From: an uncultured Fretibacterium sp.
GTDB taxonomy: Bacteria; Synergistota; Synergistia; Synergistales; Aminobacteriaceae
Assembly (NCBI RefSeq): GCF_963548695.1
Contig: NZ_CAUUWA010000020.1
Location: 1 to 40,478 of the forward strand
DNA length: 40,478 nt
Direction of reading: 5' to 3'
Positions 17,331-25,486 of this stretch are shown piece by piece; position 1 is the first letter of the stretch, and each line of letters opens with the position of its first letter. The notes under the pieces are model-generated. The model worked only from the letters and a program-made list of their open reading frames with translations, was not told the DNA's origin and searched no databases. The position numbers were made by a program, and so were the translations under genes.

Positions 17331-17390
17331 CGTCTCCGCCGGGGGCAGCCCGTGGCACTGCGACGCCCTGGCCTGGCGGGTGCACACGGC
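17331..17390 (+). repeat. Direct repeat C: third copy of the DUF364 3' end
   Basis: The core 17344-17380 equals 3267-3303, and the flanking GTCTCCGCCGG and TGCACACGGC also match copy A. The native stop codon context is changed (GGCATGATC). It marks the right boundary of the DISARM-like cassette and the return to core chromosome. Confidence 0.85.
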
Positions 17391-17481
17391 ATGATCTGCA
17401 CATAATATCCCGGATTACATGCAGATTCCTCTTACCTCTATGCAGATACTCGGGTTCCTGCGGATCGGGGCCCCGTTTTGC

Positions 17482-19974
17482 TCACAGGAACCTTCCGGTT
17501 ATGCTTGCCCCGCAGTCCTTGATCTCGCGAGGCGTTCCGCAGGCCACGATTCTGCCGCCGTCCTCCCCCCCGCCGGGCCCCATGTCGACGATGTAGTCCG
17601 CGCTGCGGATCACGTCCAGATCGTGCTCGATGACGACGACCGTCGCCCCGTTGTCCATGAGCGCCCGAAACACGCCAAGCAGCGTCCGGACGTCCAGGGG
17701 ATGCAGCCCGATCGTGGGCTCGTCGAAGACGAACAGGGAATCGGACTGCGCCCTGCCCATCTCGCCCGCCAGCTTCAGCCTCTGGGCCTCTCCGCCGGAG
17801 AGGCCGGGCGTCTCCTCGCCCAGCGTCAAATACCCGAGGCCCAGGCTTTGCAGCACCCTCAGCTTCGGAAAGACGTTTTTCATATCCCGGCAGAATTCCA
17901 GGGCGGCATTCACGTCCATGTCCATAAGTTCCGGCAGAGATCGAGCCTCGCCCGCTCTGTTCGTGTGCCTCACGCCGTAGGCCGCCTTCGCGTACCGCGA
18001 TCCCCGGCAGTCCGGGCAGGGAATGTCCACGTCCGGCAGAAACTGCACGTCGAGGCTGATCGATCCGGTGCCGTCGCACACGGGGCAGCGCAGGCCCCCG
18101 GTGTTGTAGGAAAAATCCCCGGCCTTGAAGCCGCGCCGCCTCGCATCCTCCGTTCGAGCGTAGATCCTGCGGAGCTCGTCGTGGAGGTTGGCGTAGGTCG
18201 CAACGGTGGAGCGGATGTTAATCCCTATGGGCGCGGCGTCGATCAGCTTGACGCGGCCGATCCCCGGGGCGTCGACCGCAAGCACGTGCTCCGGCGGCCT
18301 TCTCCCCTGCGTCGCCGCCTCCAACGCCGGGACGAGGCTCTCGAGCACCATCGTCGTCTTGCCGGAGCCGGAGACGCCCGTCACGACCGTCAGCCTTCCC
18401 TTGGGCAATTCGACCTCGAGCGGCTTTACGGTGTGTATCCGCGCGGTGGATAGGCGTATCCGCCCCTCCTCGAACGTCCGGCCATCGGTGCGGTCCTCCC
18501 CTGCGAGACCGGCCGCCCCCGACAGAAAAGGGCCGATCTGCGAGTTCTCGTTCCCCACGATGTCGTCGATCGTCCCCTCCGCGATCACCCGTCCGCCGTC
18601 GGCGCCCGCCTGTGGCCCCATCTCGATCAACCAGTCCGCCTCCCTCAGGATCTGCGTATCGTGATCGACGAGCAGGACGGAGTTGCCGTCCGCCACCAGG
18701 TCGTGCATGACGCCGTTCAGGCCCACGATGTTCGACGGGTGCAGCCCGACGGACGGCTCGTCGAGGACGTACAGCACGCCCGTCGTCCTGTTCCGCACCG
18801 CGCGGGCAAGCTGCATCCTCTGGCGCTCCCCCGTGGAGAGCGTGGAGGCCGCCCGGTCGAGGGACAGGTAGGAGAGCCCCAGGTCCCTCAAGCGCCTTGC
18901 CACGGTGTGGAACGACTCGCAGATGCTGTCCGCCATGGGCCGCATCTCCTCCGGCAGCGAGCCGGGGACGCCGTTCACCCATTCGACGAGCTCCGACAGG
19001 GGCAGCCTGCAGACCTCGTCGAGGGAGATGTCGCGCACCCTCGGCGTCCTCGCGGCCTCCGACAGGCGCGTTCCGCCGCACTCGGGGCAGACAGCCTCCT
19101 TCAGGAACTTCTCCACCCGCTTCATGCCCTTTTCGTCCTTCACCTTCGCGAGCGCGTTTTCGACGGTATAGACGGCGTTGTAGTAGGTGAAGTCCATCTC
19201 CCCCGCCACGTTGGAGCTCTTCGCCTTGTACAGGATATGCTTTTTCTCGGCGGGGCCATGGTAGACGATGTCCTTCTCCCCCTCCGTCAGATCTCTGAAG
19301 GGCACGTCCGTCCTCACGCCCATCGCCCGGCAGACGTCCGTCATGAGGGACCACATCAGGCTGTTCCAGGGGGCCACCGCGCCCTCGTCGATGGTCAGGG
19401 ATTCGTCGGGGACAAGGGTGGATTCGTCGACGGTCCGCACCGTCCCCGTTCCGCCGCAGCTCCTGCAGGCCCCCTGGCTGTTGAAGGCCAGCTCCTCGGC
19501 CGAGGGCGCGTAAAAACGCTCGCCGCAGGTCGGGCACGTCAGTTCCCGCTCCGCCGCGACGGCCAGGGTCGGCTCCAGGCGGTGGCCGTTGGGACACACG
19601 TGGTTCGCAAGGCGGGAAAACATCAGGCGGATGCCGTTCAGCAGCTCCGTCCCCGTGCCGAAGGTGGAACGGATGCCGGGGACGCCCGGCCTTTGATGCA
19701 GGGCCAGGGACGCCGGGACGTAAAGGACCTCGTCCACGTCCGCCTTTGCCGCCTGCGTCATCCTCCTCCTCGTGTAGGCGGACAGGGCGTCCAGATAGCG
19801 CCGGGAGCCCTCCGCGTACAGGACGCCGAGGGCCAGCGAGGACTTGCCGGACCCCGACACCCCGGCTATCCCTACAATTTTGTTCAGCGGAACATCCACG
19901 TCGATGTTCTTCAGGTTGTGCACCCGCGCGCCGCGGACCTGGATTTTCTGGGGCGCCCTCGTCTCGTCTCTCAT
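17482..19974 (-). CDS. Class II UvrA-like ABC ATPase (830 aa)
   Basis: Twin ABC ATPase of the UvrA family. The first Walker A is GVSGSGKSS (38-46) and the second GVSGSGKTT (about 533-541). Signature motifs are 'STGERQRMQLARA' and 'LSGGEAQRLKLAGE', and Walker B motifs 'LYVLDEPSVGLHP' and 'LFVFDEPTIGLHP'. Zinc-module CxxC pairs (CPTCG, CRSCG, CPECG, CPVCD, CPDCR) are present. At 830 aa it is about 110 shorter than true UvrA. The region between the first ABC half and CRSCG lacks the UvrB-binding domain, which is the hallmark of class II (UvrA2/DrrC-like) proteins linked to damage tolerance or drug resistance rather than standard excision repair. The ATG is preceded by AAGGAAG. It is divergent from the livH operon. 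Confidence 0.9.
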   Translation of the reverse strand: MRDETRAPQKIQVRGARVHNLKNIDVDVPLNKIVGIAGVSGSGKSSLALGVLYAEGSRRYLDALSAYTRRRMTQAAKADVDEVLYVPASLALHQRPGVPGIRSTFGTGTELLNGIRLMFSRLANHVCPNGHRLEPTLAVAAERELTCPTCGERFYAPSAEELAFNSQGACRSCGGTGTVRTVDESTLVPDESLTIDEGAVAPWNSLMWSLMTDVCRAMGVRTDVPFRDLTEGEKDIVYHGPAEKKHILYKAKSSNVAGEMDFTYYNAVYTVENALAKVKDEKGMKRVEKFLKEAVCPECGGTRLSEAARTPRVRDISLDEVCRLPLSELVEWVNGVPGSLPEEMRPMADSICESFHTVARRLRDLGLSYLSLDRAASTLSTGERQRMQLARAVRNRTTGVLYVLDEPSVGLHPSNIVGLNGVMHDLVADGNSVLLVDHDTQILREADWLIEMGPQAGADGGRVIAEGTIDDIVGNENSQIGPFLSGAAGLAGEDRTDGRTFEEGRIRLSTARIHTVKPLEVELPKGRLTVVTGVSGSGKTTMVLESLVPALEAATQGRRPPEHVLAVDAPGIGRVKLIDAAPIGINIRSTVATYANLHDELRRIYARTEDARRRGFKAGDFSYNTGGLRCPVCDGTGSISLDVQFLPDVDIPCPDCRGSRYAKAAYGVRHTNRAGEARSLPELMDMDVNAALEFCRDMKNVFPKLRVLQSLGLGYLTLGEETPGLSGGEAQRLKLAGEMGRAQSDSLFVFDEPTIGLHPLDVRTLLGVFRALMDNGATVVVIEHDLDVIRSADYIVDMGPGGGEDGGRIVACGTPREIKDCGASITGRFL

Positions 19975-19990
19975 GGCAGCATTCTTCCTT

Positions 19991-20033
19991 CATGTTTTGT
20001 TTGAGCGTGTTGCGTTTAAGCATGTTGTGTTTA
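19991..20033. repeat. 15-bp tandem repeat in the leader of the UvrA-like gene
   Basis: Nearly three units of 15 bp: 19991-20005, 20006-20020 and 20021-20033, each of the form (C)ATGTT(G/T)(T/C)GTTTAAG-like on the plus strand. The array ends about 16 bp before the UvrA-like start codon. On the minus strand it could encode a Lys/Asn-rich leader peptide out of frame with the gene. Confidence 0.6.
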
Positions 20034-20102
20034 CCCTGCAAAAATCCCCGCGCCGTCATTTCCACCCAACCTCACAGGGCCCAAATCGACGAAAGAATAC
20101 TA

Positions 20103-20108
20103 TATAAT
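20103..20108 (+). promoter_or_regulatory. -10-like element upstream of the liv operon
   Basis: TATAAT in the AT-rich patch that follows GAAAGAATAC, about 100 nt before the livH start. No good -35 was found, so the call is tentative. Confidence 0.4.
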
Positions 20109-20207
20109 GAAAGGCGATTTTATCAAAATATTTTTGATCGCCGATCCTGCAGCCTCGAGGTCCTCGACGAATTTTTCAGGGAGGCGGCGAAGAGGGAGGA
20201 GTATGGG

Positions 20208-21101
20208 TTGAGCCTGAACATGTTCGTTCAGCATTTCATCAACGCGCTTGGCCTGGGGGCGCTCTACGGGCTGGTCGCGGTGGGGTACACGATGGTCTAC
20301 GGCATCCTGCGGCTCATCAACTTCGCGCACGGTGACATCTTCATGCTGGGGGCCTACTTCGTCTACTTCGCGACCGTCGTCTTCAAGCTGCCCTGGGCCG
20401 TCGGCGTCGTCCTGGCCATCGTCCTCGCGACCGTCTGCGGCCTTCTGGTGGACCGCATAGCCTACCGCCCCCTGCGGAACGCGCCCCGCATCTCCGCGCT
20501 CATCAGCGCCATCGGGGTCTCGTTCTTCATCGAAAACCTGGCGGTCGTGGTCTTCTCCGGGATGCCCCGCCCCGTGGTTCAGCCGCCGCTCCTGATGAAG
20601 CCCATCCCGGTCGGAGGAGTGCGCCTCATCCCGCTGGGGCTGATGGTGCCGGTCATCTCGTTCCTGCTGGTGGGCGCCCTGCTCTGGATAGTCTATCGGA
20701 CCAGGCCGGGCCTGGCGATGCGCGCCATCTCCCACGACATCGAGACCACGCGCCTGATGGGCGTCTCGGTGGACGGGATCATCGCCCTGACCTTCGCCCT
20801 GGGCTCGGCCCTGGCCGCCGTGGCGGGCATCCTCTGGGCGCTGCGCTATCCGCGGGTCGAACCCTTCATGGGGCTCTTTCCCGGCATCAAGGCGTTCATC
20901 GCCGCCGTCTTCGGCGGAATCGGCTCCATCCCCGGGGCCATGATTGGCGGGATCCTCCTGGGGTTCGTCGAGATCATGTCCGTCGCCTTCTTCCCCACCC
21001 TCTCCGGCTACAAGGACGCCTTCGCCTTCATGCTCCTGATAGCCATCCTGCTGTTCCGCCCCACGGGCCTGATGGGTGAGCGATTGGAGGAGAAGATATG
21101 A
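20208..21101 (+). CDS. livH: Branched-chain amino acid/amide ABC permease LivH
   Basis: Inner-membrane permease of the hydrophobic amino-acid uptake (HAAT) ABC family. The chain is almost entirely hydrophobic helices, with the family motifs 'GLGALYGLVAVGYTMVYGIL', 'INFAHGDIFMLGAYF', 'AYRPLRNAPR' and, near the C-terminus, 'FGGIGSIPGAMIGGILLG'. I chose a TTG start at 20208, giving 297 aa, because GGAGGA lies 7 nt upstream; the next in-frame ATG (20220) would be 19 nt from that site. Four-base overlap (ATGA) with the downstream gene indicates coupled translation. No periplasmic binding protein gene accompanies the operon in this window. Confidence 0.92.
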   Translation: MSLNMFVQHFINALGLGALYGLVAVGYTMVYGILRLINFAHGDIFMLGAYFVYFATVVFKLPWAVGVVLAIVLATVCGLLVDRIAYRPLRNAPRISALISAIGVSFFIENLAVVVFSGMPRPVVQPPLLMKPIPVGGVRLIPLGLMVPVISFLLVGALLWIVYRTRPGLAMRAISHDIETTRLMGVSVDGIIALTFALGSALAAVAGILWALRYPRVEPFMGLFPGIKAFIAAVFGGIGSIPGAMIGGILLGFVEIMSVAFFPTLSGYKDAFAFMLLIAILLFRPTGLMGERLEEKI

Positions 21102-23056
21102 GAGAATCCAGGGATATGAGACCGGACACGCCGCTGCGGGGCATCCTGGGCGGGGCCCTGACCCTGGCAGCCTGCGCCCTCTTCGCGCTCTTCCTGAACT
21201 GGGCCCCGACGGGCCTGAACGGCTATCAGCTGCGCATCCTCAACCTGATCGCCATCAACGGCATCCTGGGGCTGAGCCTGAACCTCATCTACGGCATGAC
21301 CGGCATGTTCTCGCTGGGGCACGCGGGGTTCATGGCCATAGGCGCCTACGTCTCCGCGCTCCTGATCCTCTCCCCGGCGCAGAAGGAGGCCATGTGGATC
21401 CTGGAGCCCATCGCCCCGTGGCTCCTGAACCTCCAGGCCCCGTTTCTGGTGTCGCTCCTCGCCGCGGGGCTGATCGCCGCGTTCTTCGGCTGGCTGATCG
21501 CCCTGCCCGTGCTGCGGCTCGGCGGGGACTACCTGGGCATCGCGACCCTGGGGTTCGCCGAGATCATCCGCATCCTGATCACCAACCTCACCCCTTTGAC
21601 CAACGGGTCCCTGGGGCTCAAGGGCATCCCCGCCCACACCACGCTCTGGATGAGCTACGGGTGCCTCGCCGTCTTTCTGTTCTGCACGGTCTGCATGATG
21701 CGCAGCAACTTCGGAAACATCCTGAGGGCGGTGCGCGACGACGAAATAGCGGCCCGGACGATGGGCGTCGACACCTTCAGAACGCGGGTCCTCGCCTTCA
21801 CCCTGGGCTGCTTCGGCGGCGGGATCGGCGGCGCCCTGATGGGGAACCTCGTCACCACCATCGACCCGCGCATGTTCATGATCACACAGACCTACAGCCT
21901 GCTGATGATCGTCGTCGTGGGCGGCCTGGGCTCCATCACCGGCTCCCTGATCGGCTCCGTCCTCGTGACGACGATGCTGGAGTGGCTGCGGTTCGTCGAG
22001 AACCCCATCACCCTGGGCTCGCTGTACATCCCGGGCATCCCGGGGATGCGGATGGTCCTCTTCTCCGTGCTCCTGATCGTCGTCATCATCTTCCGGCGCG
22101 AGGGGATCATGGGGATGCGCGAGTTCTCGTGGAACTGGCTCCTTCGGGCCCCGAACCGTCGCCGCGGGGACGGCGCGGACGGGCCGGCCGCCGAACGCTC
22201 CGGCCCCATGCTGGAGGTGAAGGACGTCACGCTGCGCTTCGGCGGGCTCGTCGCGGTGAACCGCCTGTCCTTCTCCATCGAGGAGGGGCAGATCGTCGGC
22301 CTGATCGGGCCGAACGGCGCGGGAAAGACCACCGCCTTCAACGTCATCAGCGGCTTCTACAGGCCGACGGAGGGGCACGTGGAGTTCCTGGGCCGAAGCC
22401 TGACCGGCCTGACCCCGCACGCGGTGTGCCGGGCGGGCCTGTCGCGCACCTTCCAGAACATCCGGCTCTTCGGAAACGAGACGGCGCTCCAGAACGTCAT
22501 GGTGGGGGCGTGGGTGCGCCAGAGGACCCGGTGGTGGATGACCCTGCTGCCCTTCCTCTTCCCGGACTCCCTGCGCGAGGATGGGGAGATCCGTCTGCGT
22601 GCCGCGAGCCTGCTGAAGCGCCTGGGACTGGACGCCTACGCCGACGAGTCGGCCTCGTCCCTGCCCTACGGGGCCCAGAGGCGGCTCGAGATCGCACGCG
22701 CCCTGGCGACGGAGCCGCGCTTCCTGCTGCTGGACGAGCCTGCGGCGGGCATGAACCCCCAGGAGTCCGAGGAGCTGATGCGCTTCATCCGGAGGCTGAG
22801 GGACGAATTCCAGCTGACGATCCTGTTGATCGAACACGACATGAAGGTGGTCATGAACGTCTGCGACGTCATCCACGTTCTGGACCAGGGAGTCCACATC
22901 GCCTGCGGGACGCCCGGGGAGATACGGGCCAACCCCAGGGTCATCGAGGCCTATCTGGGCTCGGAGGCCATGCACGAGGCCGGACGCGAAGCCGGACTCG
23001 ATGCCGGACGCGAAGCCAGATTTGATGCCGGAAAGGAGGGCGCCGGAAATGCCTGA
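21098..23056 (+). CDS. livM: Fused LivM permease - LivG ATPase (652 aa)
   Basis: One continuous frame encodes two ABC subunits usually made separately. Residues 1 to ~345 are the LivM permease ('LNLIYGMTGMFSLGHAGFM', 'LGGDYLGIATLGFAEIIRIL', 'VVVGGLGSITGSLIGS'). A short linker rich in Arg, Gly and Asp (about 350-368) joins it to a LivG-type ATPase from about 370. The ATPase has Walker A GPNGAGKTT (about 404-412), signature 'LPYGAQRRLEIARAL', Walker B 'LLLDEPAAGMNP' and switch His in 'IEHDMKVV'. A 12-nt tandem repeat (22976-23035) adds a tail of (E/D)A(G/R)x units after the natural LivG end. The start has GGAGGAG 6 nt upstream; the stop overlaps livF by 8 nt. A sequencing frameshift is unlikely, since fusion needs a missing stop as well as correct phase. 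Confidence 0.9.
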   Translation: MRESRDMRPDTPLRGILGGALTLAACALFALFLNWAPTGLNGYQLRILNLIAINGILGLSLNLIYGMTGMFSLGHAGFMAIGAYVSALLILSPAQKEAMWILEPIAPWLLNLQAPFLVSLLAAGLIAAFFGWLIALPVLRLGGDYLGIATLGFAEIIRILITNLTPLTNGSLGLKGIPAHTTLWMSYGCLAVFLFCTVCMMRSNFGNILRAVRDDEIAARTMGVDTFRTRVLAFTLGCFGGGIGGALMGNLVTTIDPRMFMITQTYSLLMIVVVGGLGSITGSLIGSVLVTTMLEWLRFVENPITLGSLYIPGIPGMRMVLFSVLLIVVIIFRREGIMGMREFSWNWLLRAPNRRRGDGADGPAAERSGPMLEVKDVTLRFGGLVAVNRLSFSIEEGQIVGLIGPNGAGKTTAFNVISGFYRPTEGHVEFLGRSLTGLTPHAVCRAGLSRTFQNIRLFGNETALQNVMVGAWVRQRTRWWMTLLPFLFPDSLREDGEIRLRAASLLKRLGLDAYADESASSLPYGAQRRLEIARALATEPRFLLLDEPAAGMNPQESEELMRFIRRLRDEFQLTILLIEHDMKVVMNVCDVIHVLDQGVHIACGTPGEIRANPRVIEAYLGSEAMHEAGREAGLDAGREARFDAGKEGAGNA

Positions 23057-23786
23057 GGCGGGTATGCTCGAGATCGAGAAGCTGAACGTCCGCTACGGCG
23101 GAATCCACGCGGTCCGGGACGTGTCGCTGTCCATCGCCCGCGGCGAGATCGTCACGCTGATAGGGGCCAACGGCGCGGGCAAGAGCAGCACGATCCGCGC
23201 GATCATGGGGCTGGTGAAGGCCACGGCGGCGCGGATGGACTTCACGTCGCCCAGGACCGGGCACGCCGTGCCCCTGTCCGGCGTGCCGACGAACGGGCGC
23301 GTCGGGATGGGCATTGCGCTCAGCCCGGAGGGGCGCCGCATCCTGCCGCACCTGACGGTGGAGGAGAACCTCCGGTTGGGGGCCTATTCGCGCAGCGACG
23401 CGGCGGGAATAGCGGAGGACATGGAGTACGGCTACAGCCTGTTCCCGCGCCTGAAGGAGCGCCGAAGACAGAAGGGCGGGACCCTCTCGGGCGGCGAGCA
23501 GCAGATGCTGGCGGTGGCCCGTGCCCTGATGAGCCGGCCGGACCTCCTGATGCTGGACGAGCCCTCCCTGGGGCTGGCGCCCATACTGGTCGAGGAGGTC
23601 TTCGGCATCATCCGCACGATCAACGCCCAGGGACGCACCATCCTGCTGGTGGAGCAGAATGCTTTCGCGGCGCTGAAGGTGGCGCACAAGGCCTACGTGC
23701 TGGAGACCGGGGCCGTCTCCATCCAGGGCAGCGGGGAGGAGCTCCTGAGGGACCCGCGGATCCGGGAGGCCTACCTGGGCGGGTGA
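23049..23786 (+). CDS. livF: Branched-chain amino acid ABC ATPase LivF
   Basis: Second ATPase of the HAAT transporter, 245 aa. Walker A GANGAGKSS, signature 'LSGGEQQMLAVARAL', Walker B 'LLMLDEPSLGLAP', D-loop and switch His region 'LLVEQNAF' are in order. The ATG at 23049 is preceded by AAGGAGGG with 9 nt spacing. An upstream in-frame ATG at 23001 would add 16 residues inside the LivMG repeat tail and is rejected. A slightly longer than usual hydrophilic insert (about residues 60-80) follows the first strands. It is the last gene of the operon. Confidence 0.93.
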   Translation: MPEAGMLEIEKLNVRYGGIHAVRDVSLSIARGEIVTLIGANGAGKSSTIRAIMGLVKATAARMDFTSPRTGHAVPLSGVPTNGRVGMGIALSPEGRRILPHLTVEENLRLGAYSRSDAAGIAEDMEYGYSLFPRLKERRRQKGGTLSGGEQQMLAVARALMSRPDLLMLDEPSLGLAPILVEEVFGIIRTINAQGRTILLVEQNAFAALKVAHKAYVLETGAVSIQGSGEELLRDPRIREAYLGG

Positions 23787-23800
23787 GCTCAAGACGATAG

Positions 23801-23821
23801 GGGCGGGCTTCACACCCGCCC
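23801..23821 (+). terminator. Hairpin after the liv operon
   Basis: GGGCGGG-cttcaca-CCCGCCC, a 7-bp perfect GC stem 14 nt after the livF stop, between convergent genes. No U-run follows, so it may be Rho-assisted or a bidirectional barrier. Confidence 0.55.
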
Positions 23822-23835
23822 TCGCCTTGCTGAGG

Positions 23836-24444
23836 TTATCTGCCTTCTTTGCGGAACAGCGGCCTTGCCAGGCAGAACAGCAACAGCGCCGCCCAGGTCA
23901 GGCCGACGTCGCAGCCGCCCTCCCCACGGGAGGCCGAATTGGAGTCCGGGGACGGGGATGAGCCCGAGGCCTCGACAAACTCCGGAACCGGCTTGGGCCC
24001 CTCGGGGACCAGGTACCCGGACATATCCCGAAGCCTCAGGCCATCCTCGGGCAGCAAGGCCGTGACGCCGTCCGGTCTACCCTCGAACGAGCAGCGCAGG
24101 GCCGTGACCGCCGCCGTGGGAAGGTCCTCGGCCCGCACCTTGCCCGTCAGCTCCAATCCGCAGGGTTGGGAGCCCTCCGCAGACCCTTCCGGGGGCACAA
24201 AGCGAACCGCCACCGTCCCCTTGACGAACCCCTCCAGGGTCAGGTCCGTCGAGCGCGGCCGATCCAGCTCCAGCCTGCCGGTCACGCGCACATCGGCGGC
24301 CCCCATCACGTCCAGGCTTCCTATCGAGACCGTCCAATGGTCCGGGGCGGCCGAAACGGCCTCCGTCCCTCCTGCGCCTCTCAGCGGAAACAGCGCAAAA
24401 AAACAAGCAAGAACCGCACACGCGAAATTCTTTCGTGCAGACAT
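23836..24444 (-). CDS. Secreted protein with Synergist-CTERM-type tail (202 aa)
   Basis: The start is set at the ATG 24444 because GGAGGTG lies 9 nt upstream. An N-terminal signal peptide (MSARKNFACAVLACFFALFPLRG) precedes a beta-rich domain with 'LDVMGAADVRVTGRLELDRP' and 'GLELTGKVRAEDLP', suggesting an extracellular beta-sandwich of unknown role. A Ser/Pro-rich spacer leads to a C-terminal GEGGCDVG, one hydrophobic helix and a basic end (FRKEGR). This tripartite tail matches the Synergist-CTERM sorting signal, whose Cys is thought to be lipid-modified or processed by a dedicated sortase-like system. Function is unknown. Confidence 0.75.
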   Translation of the reverse strand: MSARKNFACAVLACFFALFPLRGAGGTEAVSAAPDHWTVSIGSLDVMGAADVRVTGRLELDRPRSTDLTLEGFVKGTVAVRFVPPEGSAEGSQPCGLELTGKVRAEDLPTAAVTALRCSFEGRPDGVTALLPEDGLRLRDMSGYLVPEGPKPVPEFVEASGSSPSPDSNSASRGEGGCDVGLTWAALLLFCLARPLFRKEGR

Positions 24445-24554
24445 ATAACCCTTCACCTCCAGTTTCAACCTCTCATAAGCAGACGGCGTCCCGCGGCGCA
24501 CTCACTTCGCTGCCGCTCTTCCCTCCGCGACGGTCCGGTCCCCTGAAATCGTAA

Positions 24555-25379
24555 TCATTCCTCGATGATGACCCTCATGTTCCTGTAGGCGTACCGCCTG
24601 AGTTCCTGGATCTCCTCGTTGCTCATGCGGATGCAGCCCTCGGTAGCCATGCTCCCGCGCGAGTCGGGGTCGTGTGTGCCGTGGATGCCGATCCCCTTCC
24701 AGCCCGTATCCAGGCGGATGAACCAGGGGCCGTAGGCCCCCTTGATCACGCCGTTTCCGTCCCCGAAGTCGTGCTTCCAGCCCTGCGAGTTCTCAATAGA
24801 CTGGACCCGGAACTGCCCCACCGGCGTTCGGTTGTCCCCGATCCGCCGCTTGTTGCCCGGGTTTCGCCCCACCGCGACGCTGTAGTTTTTGACCAGCTCG
24901 TTTCCCCGGTAGAGGGACAGCGTACAGTCCCCCTTGCGGATACGCACCCAGTACTCTCCTGGATTACTACCCCTTCCGGAGACCTCCGGTTCGTCAACGA
25001 CAATATCCTTGAGCGGAGGAAGCTCCATCGGACGAGGTGGATGCAGGGCTTCCTGCTGCGGTTGCGGCTGAGCCTGTTCCAAGGATTGATCATGGGGTTG
25101 AGGTTGAGGCTGAAACTGAGGCTGAAACTGAGGCTGAAGTTGCGGCTGGGTCTGCGGCTGAGGCTCGGACTGGACCTGAGCCTGGGGCGCCTCGGGAGCG
25201 GGCGTGCCCATGAACCGGTTCAGGCTCCAGGCGATCCCGAAACTCATCAGGCTGACGGCCAGAAGGGCACGCAGCGCGGGATGCATACGACGTCGCAGCA
25301 CCCAACGCCCCTGCCCCCTGTCCACCCACACCGGGGTCAGGGTAAACATCTCCACTAAAAAGTCCAGGATTACCTTCAT
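24555..25379 (-). CDS. L,D-transpeptidase (YkuD domain) with Pro/Gln-rich linker
   Basis: A single membrane helix near residues 35-53 anchors the protein, with the rest in the periplasm. A long low-complexity Pro/Gln linker (about residues 58-112; nucleotides 25040-25185, built on 6/12-nt units) leads to a YkuD catalytic domain from about residue 140. The domain has 'HGTHDPDSRGSMATEGCIRM', carrying the catalytic H...SxG(x)nCxRM residues. Family members form meso-DAP 3-3 crosslinks in peptidoglycan or attach lipoproteins. Linker length is variable by repeat slippage, so it may differ among strains. Confidence 0.88.
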   Translation of the reverse strand: MKVILDFLVEMFTLTPVWVDRGQGRWVLRRRMHPALRALLAVSLMSFGIAWSLNRFMGTPAPEAPQAQVQSEPQPQTQPQLQPQFQPQFQPQPQPHDQSLEQAQPQPQQEALHPPRPMELPPLKDIVVDEPEVSGRGSNPGEYWVRIRKGDCTLSLYRGNELVKNYSVAVGRNPGNKRRIGDNRTPVGQFRVQSIENSQGWKHDFGDGNGVIKGAYGPWFIRLDTGWKGIGIHGTHDPDSRGSMATEGCIRMSNEEIQELRRYAYRNMRVIIEE

Positions 25380-25430
25380 AGCCGTCGTTCCGCCGCCCCT
25401 CGCTCCTGAGCTTCCGTTCCAGGATACTTC

Positions 25431-25436
25431 ATTTTA
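25431..25436 (-). promoter_or_regulatory. -10-like element upstream of the L,D-transpeptidase gene
   Basis: TAAAAT on the minus strand in the short AT-rich patch between the antiporter and the transpeptidase gene, about 50 nt before the start. No strong -35 seen. Tentative. Confidence 0.3.
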
Positions 25437-25486
25437 CTACAGCTTGTTCCTCTTCATCACCATCCGCCGTTCGTCATCCCCCGTCA

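Noticed and set aside
3251..17390. Insertion-sequence-mediated cassette movement
   Set aside because: No transposase, terminal inverted repeats or short target duplications were found at the repeat borders; the repeats derive from a gene end.
17453..17492. GGTTCCTG...CAGGAACC inverted repeat as terminator of the UvrA-like gene
   Set aside because: One arm lies inside the coding end and no T-run follows; may be a chance or mRNA structure only.
21008..22975. 655-codon minus-strand frame opposite livMG
   Set aside because: Asp/Gln/Gly/His-rich composition typical of antisense of a membrane protein gene; the plus frame has LivM and LivG motifs.
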